Counted from the stretch's first letter, positions 1 through 9,040 are shown. The stretch: DNA of 15,302 nt from Allosediminivita sp964397775 (GCA_964397775.1 CAYNKL010000096.1:1-15302); one strand, 5' to 3'. Program-made: numbers and translations. The notes: generated from the letters alone by a model not told the origin.

Positions 1-12
1 CATCATGGGGCA

Positions 13-29
13 GGGCGCGTATCGCGCCC
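13..29 (-). terminator. Possible hairpin terminator after ettA
   Basis: A perfect 7-bp inverted repeat, GGGCGCG / CGCGCCC with a TAT loop, lies 8 bases beyond the ettA stop codon. There is no clear U-tract on the ettA transcript after it, so this may be a weak intrinsic terminator or only a 3'-end-stabilising hairpin. Confidence 0.45.
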
Positions 30-36
30 CGCACCG

Positions 37-1689
<1,653 letters not shown>

Positions 1690-1867
1690 GTGCCGGCCCT
1701 CCTGCGCTGCTTCAGCGCCGGATGATTAGTCGCTTTGATCCCAAGGAGCAATGGGCCGGGAGGGCACAGGCGTGCGGTGCGGGATCAGGGTCTTTGGGGG
1801 CCTCCGGCTTGCACATCGGCGCTGCTTCTGCATTTGTCGGCGCGTCTGAGGTTCCGGGGGAGGCGAG

Positions 1868-2500
1868 GTGCCTGCGCTGACGCGATTTGAAGAGCTGCCG
1901 CTGGCGGCGGGGCAGGCGGTTGGCGTGCTCGGCGGGTCCTTCGATCCGCCGCACGAAGGGCATCTGCATATCTCGCACGAGGCGCTGCGGCGGTTCGGGC
2001 TGGACCGGCTGGTCTGGCTGGTGAGCCCGGGCAACCCGCTCAAGCGCGATGCGCCGGCGCCGATGGCGCAGCGGATGGCACGGGCCCGCGAGCTGGTGGA
2101 TCATCCGAGGATCGACGTGAGCGACTTCGAGGCGCGGCACGGCACGCGCTTTACCGCCGAGACGCTGGAACAGCTGCGGCACGTGCACCGCGGGGTGCGC
2201 TTCGTGTGGATCATGGGGGCGGACAACCTCGTGCAATTCCACCGGTGGGACAACTGGCAGGGCATCCTGCGGAGTGTACCCGTGGGCGTGCTGGCCCGGC
2301 CCGGTCAGCGGCTGGCGGCGCGGTCCTCTGTGGCGGCGCGGGCCTGGCGGAACGCGCGCCTGCCCGAGCATGCCTCGCACCTGCTGCCGCTCTGCCAGGC
2401 GCCGGCCTGGTGTTTCGTGAACGTGCCCATGCGCGAGGTCAGCTCGACCGAGATCCGCGCGCGCGGCGGCTGGCCCGCCGCTGGCGGCACGCAGGCGTGA
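1868..2500 (+). CDS. nadD: Nicotinate-nucleotide adenylyltransferase NadD
   Basis: This 210-residue cytoplasmic enzyme transfers AMP from ATP to nicotinate mononucleotide, giving deamido-NAD in NAD synthesis. Nucleotidyltransferase hallmarks are visible: GGSFDPPHEGH (22-32, with the HxGH-type signature), SPGNPLK (53-59), GADN (117-120) and the C-terminal VSSTEIR (191-197, the ISSTxIR motif). Length is typical for the family. The start is a GTG at 1868, chosen because GGGGGAGG (1856-1863) sits four bases upstream. No later ATG would keep the family's N-terminal strand. In many bacteria nadD sits beside rsfS and rlmH; here it stands with dacB, 57 bases downstream on the same strand, so the two may be co-transcribed. 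Confidence 0.95.
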   Translation: MPALTRFEELPLAAGQAVGVLGGSFDPPHEGHLHISHEALRRFGLDRLVWLVSPGNPLKRDAPAPMAQRMARARELVDHPRIDVSDFEARHGTRFTAETLEQLRHVHRGVRFVWIMGADNLVQFHRWDNWQGILRSVPVGVLARPGQRLAARSSVAARAWRNARLPEHASHLLPLCQAPAWCFVNVPMREVSSTEIRARGGWPAAGGTQA

Positions 2501-2557
2501 TCCGGTGACGCGGCCGAGGCGGTTGCCTGACGCGCGTGGGCGGGGTTAGATCGCCGC

Positions 2558-4051
2558 ATGAACACGGCGCTTTCCAGACGTTTCTTCCTGGCCGGGCTGG
2601 CGGCCGCGGGCGCGACCGGCGCCCTGGCCGAGGCCCCCGAGAGATCGCTGCGCCCGGTGGCGCGCGGCGAGGAACTGGCCGCGCGGGCGCTCGGGTCCGT
2701 CGACCAGATGATCGCGGAGTCGCGGTTGGTGGGCGACGTGGCCTTCGCGGTGGCCGACGCACGCAGCGGGAAGCTGCTTGAAGCCCACAACGCTGCCACC
2801 GGGCTGCCGCCGGCAAGCGTGGCCAAGGCGCTGACCAGCGCCTATGCGCTGCACGCGCTGGGGCCGGGCTACCGTTTCATGACGCAGGTGGTGGCGGACG
2901 GCCCGATCGAGGACGGGGTGCTGAAGGGCGACCTGATCCTTGCGGGCGGCGGCGATCCGACGCTGGGCACCAACGAGCTTGCCGATCTCGCCGCGGCGAT
3001 GAAGGCCGAGGGCCTGCGCGAGGTGGAAGGGGCGTTCCGGGTCTGGGACGGGGCGCTGCCCTATCAGGACCGCATCGACCCCGGCCAGCCCGACCACGTG
3101 GGCTACGATCCGGCGGTCTGCGGGCTGAACCTGAACTTCAATCGCGTCCACTTCGAATGGAAGCGCGGCGGCGGCGGCTACGACGTGACGATGGAGGCCC
3201 GGTCGGATCGCTTCCGGCCCGCGGTCGAGGTCGCGGCCATGTCGGTCGAGTCGCGGACGGGGCCGGTCTATACCTACGAGCGCCGCGAGGGCCGGGATCT
3301 TTGGACCGTGGCGCAGGGGGCCCTGGGCGACGGCGGGGCGCGCTGGCTGCCGGTGCGCAACCCGGCGATTTACGCGGGCGAGGTCTTTCAGACCTTCGCG
3401 CGGTCGCATGGCATCGTCCTGAAAAAGCCGACGCGGGCCGACGAGGGGCCGCGCGGCCTCGTGCTGGCGCGGCACGAGAGCGAGCCGCTGCGCGAGATCC
3501 TGCGCGACATGCTCAAGTGGTCGACCAACATCACCGCCGAGGTGGTGGGCATGACCGCCTCGCTGGCGCGCGGGGCCAAGGTCGAGACGCTGGCCGATTC
3601 CGCCGCCGCCATGAACCAATGGTCGGTGGAGGAGCTGGGGCTGGCGGGGCCGGCGCTGGCCGACCATTCGGGGCTGGGCGACGACAGCCGCATCAGCCCG
3701 GCCGACATGATGGGCGCGCTGGTGGCGCTGCGGCAGCGCGAGGCGGGGCTCAAGGCGCTGCTGAAGGATGTGCCAGTGCGTGACCAGCAGTACCGCGTGG
3801 TCGAGAATCATCCGTTGTCGGTGCATGCCAAGACCGGGACGCTGAACTTCGTGAGCGGGCTTGCGGGCTACATCGATGCGCCCGACGGCACCGAGCTGGC
3901 CTTCGCCTATTTCTCGGCCGACCTCGAAACACGGGCGGGGCTGAGCAAGGAAGAGCGGGAAAGACCGCCCGGCTGGGCGGTCTGGAACCGGCGGTCCAAG
4001 CTGCTTCAGCAGAGACTGATCGAGCGCTGGGGCATCATGTCCAGCGCCTGA
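2558..4051 (+). CDS. dacB: D-alanyl-D-alanine carboxypeptidase/endopeptidase (PBP4 type)
   Basis: This 497-residue penicillin-binding protein of peptidase family S13 cleaves D-Ala-D-Ala stems and D-Ala-mDAP cross-links of peptidoglycan in the periplasm. The active-site triad is complete: SVAK (87-90, nucleophile Ser87), STN (322-324) and KTG (425-427). The family-typical DHSGLGDDSRISP stretch (369-381) is also present. The long insert between the first and second motifs is normal for PBP4. The leader MNTALSRRFFLAGLAAAGATGALA has a twin-arginine SRRFFL box followed by a hydrophobic stretch and an Ala-rich cleavage region, suggesting Tat export rather than Sec. The ribosome-binding site is weak. 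It follows nadD by 57 bp and converges with the L,D-transpeptidase gene with a 4-bp gap. Confidence 0.95.
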   Translation: MNTALSRRFFLAGLAAAGATGALAEAPERSLRPVARGEELAARALGSVDQMIAESRLVGDVAFAVADARSGKLLEAHNAATGLPPASVAKALTSAYALHALGPGYRFMTQVVADGPIEDGVLKGDLILAGGGDPTLGTNELADLAAAMKAEGLREVEGAFRVWDGALPYQDRIDPGQPDHVGYDPAVCGLNLNFNRVHFEWKRGGGGYDVTMEARSDRFRPAVEVAAMSVESRTGPVYTYERREGRDLWTVAQGALGDGGARWLPVRNPAIYAGEVFQTFARSHGIVLKKPTRADEGPRGLVLARHESEPLREILRDMLKWSTNITAEVVGMTASLARGAKVETLADSAAAMNQWSVEELGLAGPALADHSGLGDDSRISPADMMGALVALRQREAGLKALLKDVPVRDQQYRVVENHPLSVHAKTGTLNFVSGLAGYIDAPDGTELAFAYFSADLETRAGLSKEERERPPGWAVWNRRSKLLQQRLIERWGIMSSA

Positions 4052-4055
4052 GGCG

Positions 4056-4484
4056 TCAGTTCTCGATCACCACGCGCATGTTCGACAGGCCCACGGTTTC
4101 GGCCATGGAAAAGAGCGTCGCGGCGTGCTCGGGGTGGAGCCGGACGCAGCCGGCGGAGGCAGGTTGCCCGAGGCGCGTGACCTGATCGGTGCCGTGGATG
4201 GCGTAGTTGCCCCGGAAGAAGATCGAGAAGGGCATCGGCGCGTTATTGTAGAGGCTCGACTTGTGGTAGCGGGAGAGCCACTGCGCGGTGAAGGTGCCGC
4301 GCGGCGTCCACTTGCCCGACCGCGCGGTCGAGACCGGCCATTGGTAAAGCGGTTCGCCGTCCTGGAATACGGTCATGGTCTGCGTCGAGACATTGACCTT
4401 GGCCACAAGCGGCGCGGCGGCGCCGAGGACAGGCAGAAGGCAGAGCAGGCATACGCCAATCAGCGTCACGAAATGACGGTTCAT
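4056..4484 (-). CDS. Secreted L,D-transpeptidase (YkuD domain)
   Basis: The product is 142 residues from the chosen start. A Sec signal peptide (MNRHFVTLIGVCLLCLLPVLGAAA, cut near residue 24) precedes one YkuD catalytic domain. The signature is intact: His97 in HGT, then SAGCVRL with catalytic Cys113. Enzymes of this family form or exchange 3-3 cross-links in peptidoglycan or attach proteins to it. The short form without LysM or other binding domain is common in Alphaproteobacteria. The frame stays open to 4541, but the upstream ATG would put 19 non-family residues before the signal peptide. The ATG at 4484 has a GGGGGA-type ribosome-binding site eight bases upstream. The gene is tail to tail with dacB, which acts on the same polymer. 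Substrate cannot be told from sequence. Confidence 0.9.
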   Translation of the reverse strand: MNRHFVTLIGVCLLCLLPVLGAAAPLVAKVNVSTQTMTVFQDGEPLYQWPVSTARSGKWTPRGTFTAQWLSRYHKSSLYNNAPMPFSIFFRGNYAIHGTDQVTRLGQPASAGCVRLHPEHAATLFSMAETVGLSNMRVVIEN

Positions 4485-4631
4485 GATAAAATCCCCCGGT
4501 AAGGCAAAATGTAAAGTCAGGCAGAATAATGTGGGAAACATTGAAGCACGGCCGGAAACGATCTGACCAGTGCGGGAATCCTGACCCTAGGTTAACATGA
4601 TGCTTTGAAGGGGGCGACCGCCCGGGACTGC

Positions 4632-5057
4632 CTACTCGGGGCGCAGGTGGCGGGCGCGGGCGCCGCGTTCGATGGCGGCGGCGTGCAGGCGGTCGAGATC
4701 AAGTTCGTAGCGGATTTCCTCGAGCAGGCGCAGTTCGGCCTCGCCCAGGCTGCCGTCGGCGGCGGCCACGTCGCAGGACAGCGCGTAGGCCGTCTCGTAA
4801 AGGCGTTCGGGCAGGTGGTCGCGCAGCAGCCCGAAGAGCGTGTCGAGCCCGTCTTCCTGCTCGAACAGGTCGAAGACCAGCTCGGACATGACCCGCACGC
4901 GGTCCGAATCGTAGTCGCGGAAGATCGGCAGCTGGTTCACGGCGGCGTCGATCTTGACCAGTTCCACGGTGCGCATGTTCTCGTCCGAGGCCGAAACGGC
5001 GATCATCAGCGCCACGAGACAATCCTGCGGGCTGAGCGGATGGGACGGCTGGGTCAT
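4632..5057 (-). CDS. TerB-like (tellurite-resistance fold) family protein
   Basis: This is a soluble all-helical protein of 141 residues. It has two similar acidic segments, VSASDENMRTVELVKIDAAV (21-40) and AAADGSLGEAELRLLEEI (98-115), the two-helix-pair layout of TerB-like domains. In TerB the acidic residues bind metal. No ter operon partner (TerC, TerD, TerZ) is nearby, so tellurite resistance should not be assumed; free-standing TerB-like proteins are common in Rhodobacterales and their role is unclear. The frame is open to 5249, but the upstream part reads as antisense of the lysS 5' end. The ATG at 5057 gives the compact domain and has AAGG about twelve bases upstream. It is divergent from lysS, sharing a 121-bp intergenic region. 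Confidence 0.8.
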   Translation of the reverse strand: MTQPSHPLSPQDCLVALMIAVSASDENMRTVELVKIDAAVNQLPIFRDYDSDRVRVMSELVFDLFEQEDGLDTLFGLLRDHLPERLYETAYALSCDVAAADGSLGEAELRLLEEIRYELDLDRLHAAAIERGARARHLRPE

Positions 5058-5106
5058 TGTTACTGGGAACCTTCGCTGGCGGAGTGCTGCGTCGAGCGGC
5101 ACTTTA

Positions 5107-5135
5107 TTGACGGCCCGCGAGAGGGGCAATAGGAA
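5107..5135 (+). promoter_or_regulatory. Candidate lysS promoter
   Basis: A good -35 hexamer, TTGACG (5107-5112), is followed 17 bases later by a poor -10, TAGGAA (5130-5135). Transcription would start near 5142, giving a leader of about 37 bases before the lysS ATG. The -10 match is weak, so this is tentative. Confidence 0.35.
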
Positions 5136-5178
5136 CCGCCGGGTGCCCCACGGGGCTGTGAAACAAGGAGTGAGCGGC

Positions 5179-6756
5179 ATGTCCGACCTGATAGACGCGG
5201 CGATGAAAGCAAAGGCCTGGCCCTTTGAAGAGGCGCGTCGGCTGCTCAAACGCTACGAGAAGGCGCCGCCCGAGAAGGGATACGTGCTGTTCGAGACGGG
5301 CTATGGCCCCTCGGGGCTGCCGCATATCGGCACCTTCGGAGAGGTGCTGCGCACCACGATGATCCGCCGCGCCTTCGAGACGATCAGCGATATCCCGACG
5401 CGGCTGATCTGCTTCTCGGACGACATGGATGGCATGCGAAAGGTGCCGACCAACGTGCCGAACCAGGACATGCTGCGCCAGCACGAGCAGAAGCCGCTGA
5501 CCTCGGTGCCCGACCCGTTCGAGACGCATGAAAGCTTTGGCCACCACAACAACGCCATGCTGCGGCGGTTCCTCGACACCTTCGGGTTCGAGTACGAGTT
5601 CTATTCGGCGACCGAGTTCTACAAGTCGGGCCAGTTCGACGAGACGCTGCTGAAGGCCGCCGAGAAGTACGATGACCTCATGGCCATCATGCTCAAGTCG
5701 CTGCGCGAGGAGCGCCAGCAGACCTATTCGATCTTCCTGCCGGTCCACCCCGAGACGGGGCGGGTGCTCTATGTGCCGATGAAGAACGTGGACGCCGTGC
5801 GCGGCGAGATCACCTTCGACGACGAGGACGGGCGCGAGTGGACGCTGCCGGTGACCGGCGGCAACGTGAAGCTGCAGTGGAAGCCGGATTTCGGCGCCCG
5901 CTGGGCGGCGCTGGGCGTCGACTTCGAGATGTACGGCAAGGACCACAGCACCAACACGCCGATCTACGACGGCATCTGCCGGACGCTGGGTGTTCGTCCG
6001 CCGGAGCATTTCACCTACGAGCTGTTCCTCGACGCCAACGGCGAGAAGATCAGCAAGTCGAAGGGCAACGGCCTGTCGATCGACGAGTGGCTGACCTACG
6101 CCAGCACCGAGAGCCTGAGCTACTACATGTTCCAGAAGCCCAAGACGGCCAAGCGGCTGTCCTGGGACGTGATTCCCAAGGCGGTGGATGAATACCACCA
6201 GCAGCTGCGGGCCTACCCGGGGCAGGAGCTTGCGCAGCAGGTGAACAACCCGGTCTGGCACATCCACAACGGCAACCCGCCGGAAAGCCGGATGGTGGTG
6301 CCCTTCTCGATGCTGCTCAACCTCGCCAGCGCGGCGGGGGCCGAGGACAAGGAGGCCATGTGGGGCTTCATCCGCCGTTACGCGCCGGATGCCAGCGCCG
6401 AGACGCATCCCGATCTCGATGCGGCGGCGGGCTTTGCCGTGCGCTACTACGAGGACTTCGTGAAGCCCAACAAGACCTATCGCGCGCCCGAACCCAACGA
6501 GCGGGCGGCGCTCGAGGATCTTGCGGCGCGGCTGCGGGCCTACGACGGGGCGGTCGAGGACGAGGCACTTCAGACGCTGGTCTTCTCGGTCGGCAAGGAC
6601 CACGGGTTCGAGCCGCTGCGCGACTGGTTCAAGACGCTCTACGAGGTGCTGCTGGGCCAGAGCCAGGGGCCGCGCTTTGGCGGGTTCATCGCGCTTTACG
6701 GCGTCGAGGAAAGCGCCCAGCTGATCGAGAAGGGGCTTGCCGGCGAGCTCGGCTGA
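5179..6756 (+). CDS. lysS: Class I lysyl-tRNA synthetase
   Basis: This 525-residue cytoplasmic enzyme charges tRNA-Lys. It is the class I (archaeal-type) LysRS found in Alphaproteobacteria, not the class II enzyme of most bacteria. The Rossmann signatures are PHIGT (48-52, the HIGH motif) and KISKS (290-294, the KMSKS motif). The all-helical C-terminal half is the anticodon-binding region. Length fits the family (about 520-530). The frame extends upstream to 4954 without a stop, but the ATG at 5179 matches the usual MSDL-type N-terminus and has AAGGAG (5165-5170) eight bases before it. The neighbouring DUF4864-like gene starts 62 bp after the stop on the same strand. Nothing in the leader suggests a T-box, which is not expected in this group. 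Confidence 0.96.
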   Translation: MSDLIDAAMKAKAWPFEEARRLLKRYEKAPPEKGYVLFETGYGPSGLPHIGTFGEVLRTTMIRRAFETISDIPTRLICFSDDMDGMRKVPTNVPNQDMLRQHEQKPLTSVPDPFETHESFGHHNNAMLRRFLDTFGFEYEFYSATEFYKSGQFDETLLKAAEKYDDLMAIMLKSLREERQQTYSIFLPVHPETGRVLYVPMKNVDAVRGEITFDDEDGREWTLPVTGGNVKLQWKPDFGARWAALGVDFEMYGKDHSTNTPIYDGICRTLGVRPPEHFTYELFLDANGEKISKSKGNGLSIDEWLTYASTESLSYYMFQKPKTAKRLSWDVIPKAVDEYHQQLRAYPGQELAQQVNNPVWHIHNGNPPESRMVVPFSMLLNLASAAGAEDKEAMWGFIRRYAPDASAETHPDLDAAAGFAVRYYEDFVKPNKTYRAPEPNERAALEDLAARLRAYDGAVEDEALQTLVFSVGKDHGFEPLRDWFKTLYEVLLGQSQGPRFGGFIALYGVEESAQLIEKGLAGELG

Positions 6757-6786
6757 CAGCCCTTTCCCTTACGGCAATATGACATA

Positions 6787-6813
6787 GCTCTTCCTGCATC
6801 ACGCAGGGAGAGC
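6787..6813 (+). promoter_or_regulatory. Hairpin covering the ribosome-binding site of the next gene
   Basis: GCTCTTCCTGC (6787-6797) pairs with GCAGGGAGAGC (6803-6813) over 11 bp with one G-U wobble and a five-base loop, ATCAC. The 3' arm contains AGGGAG (6805-6810), the ribosome-binding site for the ATG at 6819. The structure is seen directly; a regulatory role is inferred. No U-tract follows, so a terminator for lysS is unlikely. Confidence 0.5.
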
Positions 6814-6818
6814 AGCCC

Positions 6819-7226
6819 ATGAGACGTTTTCTTATCGTGCTGGCGGCCATCGTCACCATGGCCGGCACCACGCCCGCCCCGGCGCAGGAGGCGGAGATCG
6901 AGACGGTGATCCGCGAGCAGCTTGATGCCTTCCTCGCCGAGGACGTGGATACCGCCTTCGAATACGCCAGCCCCTCGATCCGCAACATGTTCCGCACGCC
7001 GGGCAACTTCGGCGCCATGGTGCGCAACGGCTATCCCATGGTCTGGCGGCCGGGGGAGGTGCGCTTCGGTGTGCTGGAGGATCGCGACGACGGGCTGTGG
7101 CAGCGGGTCTACATCACCGACGAGGCGGGCATGGGCCACGCGCTGGAATACCGAATGACCGAGGTGGAGGGCCGCTGGCGGATCTCGGGCGTGCGGGTGC
7201 TGGACCTTGCCGCGGTGACGGCCTGA
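6819..7226 (+). CDS. Small secreted DUF4864-like protein
   Basis: The 135-residue product begins with a clear Sec signal peptide (MRRFLIVLAAIVTMAGTTPAPA, cut before Gln23). A domain of about 110 residues follows, resembling DUF4864/SnoaL-like alpha-beta cone proteins. The start is a helix with IREQLDAFLAEDVDTAFEYASPSIRNMF, then a GYPMVWRP loop, and it ends in beta strands (WQRVYITDEAG, WRISGVRVLDL). The family occurs widely in Rhodobacterales; its function is unknown. The product should be periplasmic. It follows lysS by 62 bp and converges with the CHAD gene, with three bases between stop codons. Its ribosome-binding site is inside a hairpin (6787-6813), so translation may be controlled. Confidence 0.8.
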   Translation: MRRFLIVLAAIVTMAGTTPAPAQEAEIETVIREQLDAFLAEDVDTAFEYASPSIRNMFRTPGNFGAMVRNGYPMVWRPGEVRFGVLEDRDDGLWQRVYITDEAGMGHALEYRMTEVEGRWRISGVRVLDLAAVTA

Positions 7227-7229
7227 AGA

Positions 7230-8123
7230 TCAGACGCCCTTGCGCCAGAGCGTCCAGTGCCGCTGCCAGCGTTTGGGCAGCGCCTTGACCGGCGGCGCGA
7301 AAAGCCGGGCACCGATCGACCACGCCTCGCGTTCGAGCGCGTCCTGCCGGGTGCTCGCGATCCGGCGCAGCTCGGTCATGCGCTCGGCCTCGATTCCGGG
7401 GGCGCGGTCGCTGTCGAGAAAGCCCTCATAGACGGCGAGGTCGTGGTGATCTCCCAGAAGCCCGGTCAGCCGGTCGCATTGCTCGGCGTGGACCTTCATC
7501 GGGCCGGGCCATATCCCGCGCAGCAGACGGGCCTGGTACCAGTGGTCCTTGGCCCGCTTGCGCCATTCATGGATCTTTTCGGGGTCCGTTCCGCCGGGGC
7601 GGTCGGGCATGGTGCCGGCGGCGCGCTTCCAGCCCCGGGCGACGCCCTCGCCGATCACGTCGGCCGCCTTGCCCTTCACCTTCCAGTCGGCGCTGCGTTC
7701 GAGGATCGCTTCCAGCGCCGCGCGCTGGTCGTCGAGCGTGCCGGGCACGTCGTCGGCGTGAAACGCCTCGTCGCGCGCCCGGGTGAGCGCGCCGCGCATC
7801 TGGGCAAAGTCGGCGCGGGCGACGCCGGGGGCGGCCATCAGTGCGTCGTGGGTTTCCAGGAGGACGGTGGTGTCGCGCAGCGTCGAACTGAGCCGCGCGG
7901 CATCGCGGATGGCGGCGTTTTCCTCGGCGTGGTCCCTGAAGCCGGTTCGGACGAGCCGCAGCAGGCCGCGCAGCTTCTTGCAGTGCTTGCGGGCCTCGTG
8001 GATGCCGACCTCGGGGTTTTCCTGGTTGCGTGTGGCCGCGATCGCGCCGCGCAGCTGGTTGTCGGCGATGCGACGCAGGGCGGCGCCAAGGTCGGGATCG
8101 GAGGCTTTGATCTGGTAGGCCAT
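7230..8123 (-). CDS. CHAD-domain protein (putative polyphosphate-binding)
   Basis: This is a 297-residue helical protein with no signal peptide. It shows the two related helix bundles of CHAD (conserved histidine alpha-helical domain): VGIHEARKHCKKLRGLLRL (from about residue 39) and KIHEWRKRAKDHWYQARLL (from about 183), each with the conserved His and a run of Lys/Arg, then GDHHDLAVY later in the second half. CHAD proteins bind polyphosphate, as shown for several families. Many carry a CYTH (triphosphatase) domain; none is present here. The frame opens 12 codons earlier at 8159, but the ATG at 8123 is preceded by GAAAGG at the right spacing and starts with the usual MAYQI. The outer-membrane protein gene lies 100 bp upstream on the same strand. 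Confidence 0.88.
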   Translation of the reverse strand: MAYQIKASDPDLGAALRRIADNQLRGAIAATRNQENPEVGIHEARKHCKKLRGLLRLVRTGFRDHAEENAAIRDAARLSSTLRDTTVLLETHDALMAAPGVARADFAQMRGALTRARDEAFHADDVPGTLDDQRAALEAILERSADWKVKGKAADVIGEGVARGWKRAAGTMPDRPGGTDPEKIHEWRKRAKDHWYQARLLRGIWPGPMKVHAEQCDRLTGLLGDHHDLAVYEGFLDSDRAPGIEAERMTELRRIASTRQDALEREAWSIGARLFAPPVKALPKRWQRHWTLWRKGV

Positions 8124-8223
8124 GAGCGCCTTTCGGGTCAGCGGTCGTCGCAGGGCCAATGCCGGCGGGGGGACGGGCGTTCCGCCGAAGCGGTCAGGGC
8201 AGGCGTCGCCGGGTGCTGAAGGC

Positions 8224-8904
8224 CTAGAAACTGGTCACGAGTCCGAATTTTATCCCCATCGAGTCGTCGTTCACGAGACCGAGGCTGACGCCGGTTTCTG
8301 CCTTGAGCCGGGGAAACCGCCCGAGCAGCGGGCGGCTGACCGAGGTTTCGAGCCGCACGAAGGGCGGGTCCATCTCGGTATCGCCGGTCTGGAGCTGGAG
8401 GATCAGCTTGTGATCTTTTGGCAGGTTGCGGCCCAGGGTCAGGTCGATCTTGATGTCGGTGGCGTCCAAGGAGAGCGGGATCTCGGCGATGGCATCGGCG
8501 GCGAACCAGCCCTTGTCCCAGCCGAGGCCGAGCGAAAGTCCGGGGCGCAGGACGGTCTGCCCGGCGATCCGCCCGAAGCCGATCTCATAGGCGAGGCGGG
8601 GGCCGCGGTCGGCCTGGCGCAAAGGGCGCTGCGCGAAGATCACGAGCTTTTCCGCGCCCGAGACCGCGAGCCCGAGATCGAGGCCCAGCGTGGTGCGCGG
8701 GGCAAGCCCGTACTCAAGGTAGAGCGAGGTATAGCGCGCGGTGGGCTCATAGCTTTGCCAGGTGGTGGTGTCCTGCGGCCACGACAGGCGCTGTGTGAGG
8801 CTCGCGAAGCCGGTGCCGGGCTCGCGCTGCCAGGCGCCCGCGAACAGCGGCCCGGCGGTGCAGATCAGGAACAGGCAGGCGGCGATGCGCCCGGTATGCG
8901 TCAT
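8224..8904 (-). CDS. Putative small beta-barrel outer-membrane protein
   Basis: The product has 226 residues. A signal peptide (MTHTGRIAACLFLICTAGPLFA, cut before Gly23) precedes alternating hydrophobic/polar strands with aromatic girdle residues: TSLYLEYGLAPRTTLGLDLGLAV, RLAYEIGFGRI, SLGLGWDKGWFAADAIAEI, IKIDLTLGRNL, and the final MGIKFGLVTSF. It ends in Phe, the usual recognition signal for the BAM machinery. This fits an 8-10 stranded outer-membrane barrel. I do not recognise a named family or substrate. The ribosome-binding site is CCGGAG, close before the ATG. The gene diverges from the ParA gene across a region with a CtrA-type box. It could be co-transcribed with the CHAD gene downstream. 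Confidence 0.72.
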   Translation of the reverse strand: MTHTGRIAACLFLICTAGPLFAGAWQREPGTGFASLTQRLSWPQDTTTWQSYEPTARYTSLYLEYGLAPRTTLGLDLGLAVSGAEKLVIFAQRPLRQADRGPRLAYEIGFGRIAGQTVLRPGLSLGLGWDKGWFAADAIAEIPLSLDATDIKIDLTLGRNLPKDHKLILQLQTGDTEMDPPFVRLETSVSRPLLGRFPRLKAETGVSLGLVNDDSMGIKFGLVTSF

Positions 8905-8945
8905 GGCCGTCTCCGGCCCCCCGCATAAAGGCTTGGGTCATCTTG

Positions 8946-8962
8946 GTTAACAGTGGTTTAAC
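8946..8962. promoter_or_regulatory. CtrA-type binding box
   Basis: GTTAA (8946-8950), seven bases, TTAAC (8958-8962). This matches the full CtrA consensus TTAA-N7-TTAAC on both strands because the site is symmetrical. CtrA is the response regulator that controls cell-cycle, motility and gene-transfer-agent genes in Alphaproteobacteria. The box lies 78 bp before the ParA ATG and 41 bp before the outer-membrane protein ATG, so it could serve either gene. Binding is inferred from the motif only. Confidence 0.6.
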
Positions 8963-8985
8963 TCTGCGGTGCCGGGTGGATTTTC
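8957..8985 (+). promoter_or_regulatory. Candidate promoter of the ParA gene
   Basis: TTTAAC (8957-8962), the right half of the CtrA-type box, stands in a -35 position, 17 bases before ATTTTC (8980-8985). The -10 is weak, as expected for an activator-dependent promoter. A transcript starting near 8992 would have a leader of about 50 bases. Confidence 0.35.
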
Positions 8986-9040
8986 CATCGGGCGCGGTGC
9001 AGGCTCTGCCGAACCACAGGGGGCCAGAGGGGGAACGACC

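Noticed and set aside
2546..3826. A 426-codon open frame on the - strand opposite dacB.
   Set aside because: Shadow of a gene whose three active-site motifs are all intact on the other strand.
4612..4623. GGGCG-AC-CGCCC as a terminator for the TerB-like gene.
   Set aside because: The stem is only four to five pairs with too small a loop and no proper U-tract follows, so it is not supported.
5104..6603. A 499-codon open frame on the - strand opposite lysS.
   Set aside because: It is antisense to an intact class I LysRS and has no recognisable motif, so it is a GC-bias shadow.
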